From a virus, in the IMG/VR virus record IMGVR_UViG_3300046787_000234, positions 1 through 20,883 of that record: DNA of 20,883 bases. One strand, written 5' to 3'. The position numbers and the translations under genes are program-made. Of this stretch, positions 13,082-18,954 are shown one piece after another. Position 1 is the stretch's first letter. Each line of letters begins with the position of its first letter. The notes under the pieces are model-generated. The model ran no database searches and had not been told where the DNA came from. It worked only from the letters and a program-made list of their open reading frames with translations.

Positions 13082-13691
13082 ATAATACTCGATAATCAGT
13101 AGTTTCAAAGAACTTTTTTACAAATACTGTGATATTTGAAGCATCGGTCTCTTTTGGAGATTCGTGAGATACATATACTTGCTCGTTATCCAATAACTCT
13201 TGCAAGGGTAATTTAATAGTTCTAAATAAAAAATTACGATTATCTCTGTCAACAACAAAAACTTCAAAAGACGTACTAAGATTGTGCTGTCTTAATATAG
13301 CTTTTTGAGCTGTGTGTAATTTAAAACCCCATTGTTTTAGGGCAGGGTAATTTGAAATAGTAAACATACTGTTGCTGTCAGTATCTACAACTTCGTCTAT
13401 CAATGATATTCCAGCATCGATGTCATTAATAGGAATAATCTTAGGTGTTGTTTGATCTATAAAAATAATTTTATATTTTGTTAGTCGGCGTTTGCCTAAT
13501 AAAAAATCTCGAACTATACTGTACTCAAGTTCTACTGAGTTAGTATAATGTGGAAGATCTTCGTTACTAATTGCTAACAATAAACCAGTGTCATTGGCAA
13601 AATATACTCTGTACATTACAGGCATATTACTAGTTGCTCGAGCTTGTTCTATTAAGTCGAGTGGGATAATGTCTTCGTCTGGATTATACAT
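13065..13691 (-). CDS. Hypothetical protein between glycosyltransferase pairs (208 aa)
   Basis: The ATG at 13691 overlaps the upstream gene by 8 bp, and the stop overlaps the next gene by 17 bp. It opens YNPDEDIIPLDLIEQARA and continues with many short hydrophobic strands (MYRVYFANDTGLLLAISNED, KYKIIFIDQTTPKIIPINDI, FEVFVVDRDNRNFLFRTIKL). No DxD in a glycosyltransferase setting, signal peptide or membrane segment is visible. It may be a beta-rich accessory protein. Its place in the middle of a glycosyltransferase operon suggests a related job, but that is inference. I do not recognise the family. Confidence 0.7.
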   Translation of the reverse strand: MYNPDEDIIPLDLIEQARATSNMPVMYRVYFANDTGLLLAISNEDLPHYTNSVELEYSIVRDFLLGKRRLTKYKIIFIDQTTPKIIPINDIDAGISLIDEVVDTDSNSMFTISNYPALKQWGFKLHTAQKAILRQHNLSTSFEVFVVDRDNRNFLFRTIKLPLQELLDNEQVYVSHESPKETDASNITVFVKKFFETTDYRVLYDTNS

Positions 13692-14508
13692 TTAAGTTTC
13701 CAATAATTGCATCTGTGAGAAACCCTTCTTCAACATAATGTAATACGCCACGTTGTCTAAAATTATTTAGATACAATTCTTTGTCTCTATTAAAAGTAAC
13801 AGCTAGGTGTCGTAGGCAAGATTCAGGTACAGGATCCCACTCCTGTAATGCGGGTTTCATATGAACAAATGTAAACGGAGAATTTTGATTTACAATAGTA
13901 TCATCAATGCCTAGTATTTTTGCAGCGATCGATACTGTTACGTCCATGCTAAAAAACTTTTGCATTTGTTTAGGTGCATTATCGTAATAGATTCGTTGCC
14001 AGTTATACGTAATAAACTCAACTAATCTAAAAAATTCTAATGCAGCCTCTGATTTCCTAAAATAAAACATTCCACAATATAAATTAGGAAGATCGTTCTC
14101 TACAAATGTTTTTCTATAAGTAGTATCTTCTACTGTGCGATATTTGTAATCTAAAACGTGTGATGTAAAAAATAGATCTCTACCGTTTACATATTTCCAT
14201 ATAGACTCTATATTGTCAAGTACTAGCATATCAGTATCAAGGACGATTGTTTCTTCGTACGGTGATGCATGATACAGTTTCCATCGATTCTCAACTTTCC
14301 ACTCGCTATCAGTAGCTGCATCACCAAACGGAATAGGAATAATTTTGTCAAATGCTGACTTATACTTGTCAGGAATTATATCGTTTGTTACGATACTAAT
14401 ATTATTAATAGTCGGTTGCGTTGATTTGATACTCAACGCCAATGCATATGCCTGTCTCACATAATCTACAGTACTGTTCTGAGCAATTACTAAAAACCCT
14501 CGTGTCAT
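13684..14508 (-). CDS. GT8-like glycosyltransferase C (274 aa)
   Basis: The start ATG overlaps the stop of the upstream gene as ATGA. The N-terminus, GFLVIAQNSTVDYVRQAYAL (4-23), is the first Rossmann-like strand and helix. SIVTNDI (38-44) follows, and PYEETIVLDTDMLVLDNI (83-100) carries the DxD (D91, D93), placed like the motif of glycogenin-type GT8 enzymes. NLYCGMFYFRKSEAALEFF is the usual 'xxN.G.F.f....' segment after it, and FTFVHMKP near the end resembles the His-containing strand that helps bind the metal. The likely reaction is transfer of a hexose from a nucleotide sugar. It is paralogous to the next upstream gene (same FAQN/DY opening, same layout). Confidence 0.75.
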   Translation of the reverse strand: MTRGFLVIAQNSTVDYVRQAYALALSIKSTQPTINNISIVTNDIIPDKYKSAFDKIIPIPFGDAATDSEWKVENRWKLYHASPYEETIVLDTDMLVLDNIESIWKYVNGRDLFFTSHVLDYKYRTVEDTTYRKTFVENDLPNLYCGMFYFRKSEAALEFFRLVEFITYNWQRIYYDNAPKQMQKFFSMDVTVSIAAKILGIDDTIVNQNSPFTFVHMKPALQEWDPVPESCLRHLAVTFNRDKELYLNNFRQRGVLHYVEEGFLTDAIIGNLNV

Positions 14509-15341
14509 ACTGTTTCCTTATCTAAGAAACGTACTAGACTATATTTGTTCATTACATGCATATCTAAATCAGTAGTCTTTGTAGCAACATACTCACCTGA
14601 GTAGTTTTTCTTTTCTACTAAAAATTGCATACTAGTGTCTTTCATATCTATCAATATGTCTCTGTCAAGAGTGTAGCACATTTTTCCAGGAAGGGTGTTT
14701 ATAAACCCATCGCCCATCATGTGAATTGCAATACTAAATGCAAAATCATTTCTAAAAACAGTCGAGTCGATATTGTAAATTGCTCTATAATAACTCCAGT
14801 TATTTTTAATATGTTTTACAATAACAAAGAAAGATTCGTTACTTATTGTTTTTTTAAAATAAAAAGCAGTTGCCCAATAAAAAGGAATTGCATATTGATT
14901 TAAGTAAGTAAAACTGCTAGTGTCGCGCCATTGAGCTAGATCAAAACTTTCTTTGTAAATTAAAAAATCACTAGAGCTGTTCCATATCTTAGATAAGTTA
15001 CTACTGTTAACAATATAGTCACTGTCTATTACTAAGGTTTCGTCGTACGGTGTTAAATCGTAACAATCGGATCTGTTTAAATTTTTCCATGTTAATATCT
15101 TTGAAGACATTGTACCGTCATGGAACTGTTTTGTCTGTTCAGTATTTGACCAAGTAGTAATTATTTGATCAAATACGTCAACAGCACGTGGCTGACTTGC
15201 TAGTAACCAATCTTTGCTATCAGTTACTAAGCTAACTGGAACATTTAAATGACGTTTTACTTGCTCGGCTGCAAATAATGAGATTCGTGCGTAGTCAATC
15301 TCATTATTATTCTGAGCAAATATTAACACACCTTTGCTCAT
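14505..15341 (-). CDS. GT8-like glycosyltransferase D (278 aa)
   Basis: The ATG overlaps the upstream stop as ATGA, and its own stop overlaps the next start the same way. KGVLIFAQNNNEIDYARISL (3-22) matches the opening of protein C, and PYDETLVIDSDYIV (98-111) supplies the DxD as D106-S-D108. FYWATAFYFKKTISNESFFV corresponds to the strand/helix after the DxD. The C-terminus contains LDMHVMNKYSLVRF in the position of the His strand. It is a GT8-like transferase and a diverged duplicate of C; the pair may act in turn on one glycan. No membrane segment is seen, so it would act in the cytoplasm. The acceptor is unknown. Confidence 0.72.
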   Translation of the reverse strand: MSKGVLIFAQNNNEIDYARISLFAAEQVKRHLNVPVSLVTDSKDWLLASQPRAVDVFDQIITTWSNTEQTKQFHDGTMSSKILTWKNLNRSDCYDLTPYDETLVIDSDYIVNSSNLSKIWNSSSDFLIYKESFDLAQWRDTSSFTYLNQYAIPFYWATAFYFKKTISNESFFVIVKHIKNNWSYYRAIYNIDSTVFRNDFAFSIAIHMMGDGFINTLPGKMCYTLDRDILIDMKDTSMQFLVEKKNYSGEYVATKTTDLDMHVMNKYSLVRFLDKETV

Positions 15342-15685
15342 AAATCAACTAAGTCCAATACTCTACGTTTAGATTTTATTTCACCATATTTTGCTAAGTA
15401 CCCGTTTGTTGCTTCATGGTACACTACTAGTATGTTATCTAAGAACAATTTTAAATCTACAACTTTTAACGGTATATTATTGTCATCAAGGATGACAGAC
15501 TCAGTGTTTCCAAGGTCGTGGAGTGTTTTTACAAAATTAATTAAGTCACGAGTGACGGTAAAACTCGAACCTTGGAAGTAAAATACAAGAGATTGGTTAT
15601 ATTCTTCTAGTGCAGTCTTTCTAAGATTGCTTAGGGTAGCCATGTAATTGGCTGTTTGAAATGCTTTTTCTAATCGTTCGTCCAC
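15338..15685 (-). CDS. Conserved phage hypothetical protein (115 aa), GTG start
   Basis: The start is GTG at 15685, five bases after a strong GGAGG (15691-15695); an overlapping ATG one frame away stops after five codons. The protein begins DERLEKAFQTANYMATLSNL with helices, has a strand pair LVFYFQGSSFTVTRDLINFV, then TESVILDDNNIPLKVVDLKL and a helix ending HEATNGYLAKYGEIKSKR. I recall this pattern from small conserved proteins near tail genes of T4-like marine phages; no function is known. It is the first gene of the glycosyltransferase operon, directly behind the minus-strand promoter, with a leader of only about 13 bases. Confidence 0.75.
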   Translation of the reverse strand: MDERLEKAFQTANYMATLSNLRKTALEEYNQSLVFYFQGSSFTVTRDLINFVKTLHDLGNTESVILDDNNIPLKVVDLKLFLDNILVVYHEATNGYLAKYGEIKSKRRVLDLVDL

Positions 15686-15704
15686 ATAGACCTCCAGAGC
15701 TATT

Positions 15705-15733
15705 ACTATACATTATAGTAGTTAGCTTGTCAA
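15705..15733 (-). promoter_or_regulatory. Sigma70-type promoter of the glycosyltransferase operon
   Basis: On the minus strand TTGACA (15733-15728) and TATAGT (15710-15705) are separated by 17 bp, with TG just before the -10. A perfect dyad, TACTATA-CAT-TATAGTA (15704-15720), covers the -10 region and could be an operator. Transcription would start near 15698, right before GGAGG. It sits between the last tail gene and the operon. Confidence 0.75.
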
Positions 15734-15757
15734 GAGGTTTAGGGGGAGCCGTCCTGA

Positions 15758-16678
15758 TTAGGTACTAGCTGTTGGGGATAATACTGAAACGTTTGAACCA
15801 GACGGGCGATATTGTCCAATTACCGTGTTTAGTGTTGGCTGTACAGATTCGTCAAAGTTTGGATCGCCTGCATCATTATCTTGATACTGTATTGTGAAAA
15901 TTACTTGTGTGCTATCGCTACTCTTTCTAGCATATAGATAATATCTATTTTCTGCATAAGAACCCGACGGTGCTAGCTTCTGGCCGATTAATTGATTCGT
16001 TGTTGTCAAATCTGTCCAACCTATTGATGATCCAGAAGCAGATGTACCAGAGTATGTTGTGTCATCGAACGCTAACATGAACTCTCCCATTTGCTGGAAC
16101 ATTGCATCCCACGTATTGTTTTTACTTGTTCCAGTGGTAATGTTAGCGCCCACTCTAAGTTTGCCGCCTGCGTTGAAGAAATATCGCAAGTTAGCAGCAG
16201 CACCGCTACCTCCTGCTGCACCAGTAACAGTAACTACATGTTCAAGGGTTTGAGCTTGTGATGTGCCGCCCCATGATGAAGTTTGTGGAACTGTTAACAA
16301 TGTTTCTGTCGAATACTGACCACCTACGTTATCAGTATCTATTGTAAGTTTATTAGTGTTGATTGTAGCTGCAAAGGTTGCAAACTGCGAACGCAGTACT
16401 TCTGTAATTGAAGCACCGCTTACAGGAATAACTAAATTGCGCCCGTCAGTTGCAGTACTACTGCCAACTGCTGACCCAATTTGGTGTTGGCGGGCTTTTA
16501 CCATATCACTTCTAAGATTAAACCATTGAAGTGCGGATATAGTTGCGCCAACAACTACATCTGATGAGGACAAAGTTTGGCCATATCCTGTTGTTCCTGT
16601 GCCTAGTACCGAATTTACAATTGCTCTAATGCTATTGTAATCTGTATTTTGAATTATTTGTCCGACGCCTGCTGTCAT
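15758..16678 (-). CDS. Predicted virion structural protein (306 aa)
   Basis: It is low in charge and rich in Gly, Ser, Thr and Ala, as is usual for fibre or tail proteins. The N-terminus (VGQIIQNTDYNSIRAIVNSV, then GYGQ and WFNLRSDMVKARQHQIG, about 30-70) looks like a helical attachment region. The rest is a run of beta-strand sequence, such as NLRYFFNAGGKLRVGANI, FQQMGEFMLAFDDTTYSG, and an aromatic strand NRYYLYARKSSDSTQVIFTI. It follows three fibre-like genes in the same direction, nine bases after the previous stop, with an AAGGAA site. It is probably a late structural protein of the tail or fibre. I cannot name its exact part. Confidence 0.7.
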   Translation of the reverse strand: MTAGVGQIIQNTDYNSIRAIVNSVLGTGTTGYGQTLSSSDVVVGATISALQWFNLRSDMVKARQHQIGSAVGSSTATDGRNLVIPVSGASITEVLRSQFATFAATINTNKLTIDTDNVGGQYSTETLLTVPQTSSWGGTSQAQTLEHVVTVTGAAGGSGAAANLRYFFNAGGKLRVGANITTGTSKNNTWDAMFQQMGEFMLAFDDTTYSGTSASGSSIGWTDLTTTNQLIGQKLAPSGSYAENRYYLYARKSSDSTQVIFTIQYQDNDAGDPNFDESVQPTLNTVIGQYRPSGSNVSVLSPTAST

Positions 16679-16687
16679 GTCTATTCC

Positions 16688-17830
16688 TTATAGCACCAAT
16701 GCTTCTATAACTTTTACGCCTTCGTCATTGCTAGTTTCTAGTGCAACTGCAAAGACGCCGCTTGCATGTGGAACTGCCATCATTGCACAACCGTCGTTAG
16801 TTGCAATTAGTTCGTCGCCTTTCTTAACACGGCCAATGACTTTTACAGGTACACGACCTTTTAGAGCAATATATGTGCCGCCTTCTAAATCTTTGTTCAT
16901 CATAAATGCAGGGTTAGTAGATACTACACCAATGGCACGTTTGCCCCAAGAACTAGCTGTAACTTCTGCTTCTCCGCCGATACAAACAACTGTACCAGCC
17001 TCGTAATCTTGATCTGCTAAGTATTTTTCAGCCAAGTCAGCAAATTGTGCGCTAGATGCAACACCTTGGAAAATGTTTGCGTAGATATCTCCGCTACTAT
17101 TTCTTGCAGCTACAGTATTTTCAGTAGGTAGGGTAGTTGCGGCTTGATATTCATCAGCTTCTTCTACAAATAATTCTACAGATTGAGCTGCATTACTTGC
17201 TGTACCCCAGAATCTATGGTCAGTAGTAGTTACGCCGCTTGTGTTAGTACCCGAAAGTGTTAGCCCTTTCTTAATAAGACTATAGCCAACGATTGGATTT
17301 ATTGAGCCTAATGTAAATTCATCTGACGACATTACATACACTGTAACATCATCTACTACTGCTTCAATAATAGCGTGAAGGCCGCCTAAATCATCACGTA
17401 CCGCAGTGGAACGCATCTGAGTCAGACCGGTAATACCTGCGGCTGTCTGTGGGCCAATTAGTACAAATTCGTCATGATCGGACCATACCCATAGTTGATC
17501 ATTATCGGTATCGAACCAAAAATCACCTGTTGTTAATCCAACAGGGGCAGTTGTTCCTATTTCAGAACCACCATTGCTGCGCCATTTGATGCCATCGTAA
17601 AATTTTAGCTTACTAGTACCGCTATCGAACCAAATTTGCCCAGTAACCGGGCGTGGTGGTTGATTAGTTCCTGCAAAATTCTCAAGAATATGCAAGAAAT
17701 TTTCATTCTGTACTTCGCCGTATCCGGCATAATTTTTACCAATTAGTTTAATGTCGAATGTACTATTAATTGTACCGTCTTCGACTACTACTGGCGTTGA
17801 GCTACTATATCTATCAATACTATATGGCAT
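16688..17830 (-). CDS. Tail fibre-like structural protein (380 aa)
   Basis: The N-terminus contains the module IKLIGKNYAGYGEVQNENFL (27-46) and TGQIWFDSGTSKLKFYDG (63-80), then a second box, GDFWFDTDNDQLWVWSDHDE (102-121). The same boxes occur in the neighbouring gene and, in part, in the incomplete gene upstream, so these are paralogous tail proteins. The middle is Thr/Ser-rich with 'ARNSSGDIYANIFQGVASSA', typical of fibre shafts. From about residue 265 a compact C-terminal domain reads DLAEKYLADQDYEAGTVV, IGVVSTNPAFMM and ALKGRVPVKVIGRVKKGDEL; I have seen similar ends on phage fibre and bacterial prophage proteins. A CTAAATA late motif lies upstream. The exact location in the virion is not known. 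Confidence 0.78.
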   Translation of the reverse strand: MPYSIDRYSSSTPVVVEDGTINSTFDIKLIGKNYAGYGEVQNENFLHILENFAGTNQPPRPVTGQIWFDSGTSKLKFYDGIKWRSNGGSEIGTTAPVGLTTGDFWFDTDNDQLWVWSDHDEFVLIGPQTAAGITGLTQMRSTAVRDDLGGLHAIIEAVVDDVTVYVMSSDEFTLGSINPIVGYSLIKKGLTLSGTNTSGVTTTDHRFWGTASNAAQSVELFVEEADEYQAATTLPTENTVAARNSSGDIYANIFQGVASSAQFADLAEKYLADQDYEAGTVVCIGGEAEVTASSWGKRAIGVVSTNPAFMMNKDLEGGTYIALKGRVPVKVIGRVKKGDELIATNDGCAMMAVPHASGVFAVALETSNDEGVKVIEALVL

Positions 17831-17853
17831 TTAGTTCTACCCCTTACTTATTG

Positions 17854-17860
17854 TATTTAG
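17854..17860 (-). promoter_or_regulatory. Late-promoter-like motif CTAAATA
   Basis: CTAAATA reads leftward, 24 bases before the ATG at 17830, and overlaps the TAA of the upstream gene (17857-17859). This is the form of T4-type late promoter reported for T4-like cyanophages. It sits in the only gap (26 bases) between the fibre genes, which supports a role. AAGGGG downstream is the likely ribosome-binding site. Confidence 0.45.
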
Positions 17861-18954
17861 TTCAAATCTTGCCAACCAGTTGGCGTATATGTTTGCACAG
17901 TATCTGTCGTAGTATTATAGATTAATTCTCCATAATTCTCAGACGTTAGAGTTCTAGCATCACGTTCTGTGCTAGTATATTGAGGCAATTTAAGCTGCGT
18001 AGTTGCCCTAACACTTCCTGTTACATCTAGTGTATACTCTGGAGCATCGTTAAACACCCCGATTCTATCTTGGGAACTCTTAATAGTAATAGCATCTTTT
18101 GTATTTGCAGGATTTTTCGTACGAATTTTGTAATCTTGATTACTGATGTTACTAGTAAAAACTAGTGCATTTCCAAATGTCGGGTCAACAGCTACTTCGA
18201 AATTCTGAGAAGGGCCTAATATTAACGGCAAACTATTAGAAATTGTTAATGTTCCTACAGTACTAGTGTCATCTGTAGTAATCATGAAGTCTTCAAATGT
18301 TTTAAGACCGCTAGTATGATACAGAGCATCAGATGCCGATGCTCTTACATTAAATTTCATCCCTGCAATGGTACCGGCATTAAATCCCGGCTTAACAGTT
18401 CCTGTAAATCCTGTAATATCAACTAGAGGGGTAAACTCAACAGTGCTGCTGCTAAAAATACCAATCAGTACATCAGCTACTCGCAGCTCTGCAATTACTC
18501 GTAATGCGTTATCTGTATCATATATCGACTTAATTTCAAACCCCGATCTGCCTTGCGAGTCGTTCCATATCTTACTAGCTTCATACCTACTGCCAGATGC
18601 TGTATAAAAATACAATCTTTTCTCTAAACTATCAACCCACATGTCGCCTTGAACTACGTTAGTCGGAGCTGTTCCTTGTACAATAGGGCCACTACCGATC
18701 CTAAAACCGTTACCGTCGTATACTTTTAGTCTGTTAGTTGCTGTGTCGAACCAAACTTGTCCCGTAATAGGATTGCTTGGCTCAGATGTGTTAGCAAAGT
18801 TTTCTAACAGTTTTACAAGGTTCTCGTTGAAGAACTCGCCGTATCCTGCTACGTTTTTTCCAATTAAGGTAAGGTCTGTTGCTGTTTGATCAATTGTACT
18901 GTCAACAATTTCAGTTAACAGTGTACCGTCTGTTTTATTAATCTTATAAGTCAT
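17857..18954 (-). CDS. Tail fibre-like structural protein (365 aa)
   Basis: The start shares one base with the upstream stop (TAATG). The N-terminus repeats the tail module LTLIGKNVAGYGEFFNENLV (28-47), TGQVWFDTATNRLKVYDG (64-81) and GDMWVDSLEKRLYFYT (about 102-117). The middle contains a KSIYDTDNALRVIAELRV strand block also seen in the gene upstream ('VDSVYDTSNNLHTILSF'). The end, DAPEYTLDVTGSVRATTQLK then LTSENYGELIYNTTTDTVQT, is the kind of segment that precedes the tip of trimeric phage fibres. It is likely a trimeric fibre or baseplate-linked protein; the host target and position in the virion are not known. Confidence 0.78.
   Translation of the reverse strand: MTYKINKTDGTLLTEIVDSTIDQTATDLTLIGKNVAGYGEFFNENLVKLLENFANTSEPSNPITGQVWFDTATNRLKVYDGNGFRIGSGPIVQGTAPTNVVQGDMWVDSLEKRLYFYTASGSRYEASKIWNDSQGRSGFEIKSIYDTDNALRVIAELRVADVLIGIFSSSTVEFTPLVDITGFTGTVKPGFNAGTIAGMKFNVRASASDALYHTSGLKTFEDFMITTDDTSTVGTLTISNSLPLILGPSQNFEVAVDPTFGNALVFTSNISNQDYKIRTKNPANTKDAITIKSSQDRIGVFNDAPEYTLDVTGSVRATTQLKLPQYTSTERDARTLTSENYGELIYNTTTDTVQTYTPTGWQDLN

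Noticed and set aside
13082-13108. Nine-residue TTG-started extension of glycosyltransferase B
   Set aside because: ATG at 13081 is a better start, with a shorter overlap; the added residues do not match the paralogue's domain.
13760-13775. Minus-strand CTAAATA inside glycosyltransferase C
   Set aside because: It lies mid-gene with no start codon at late-promoter distance, so it is probably chance in AT-rich DNA.
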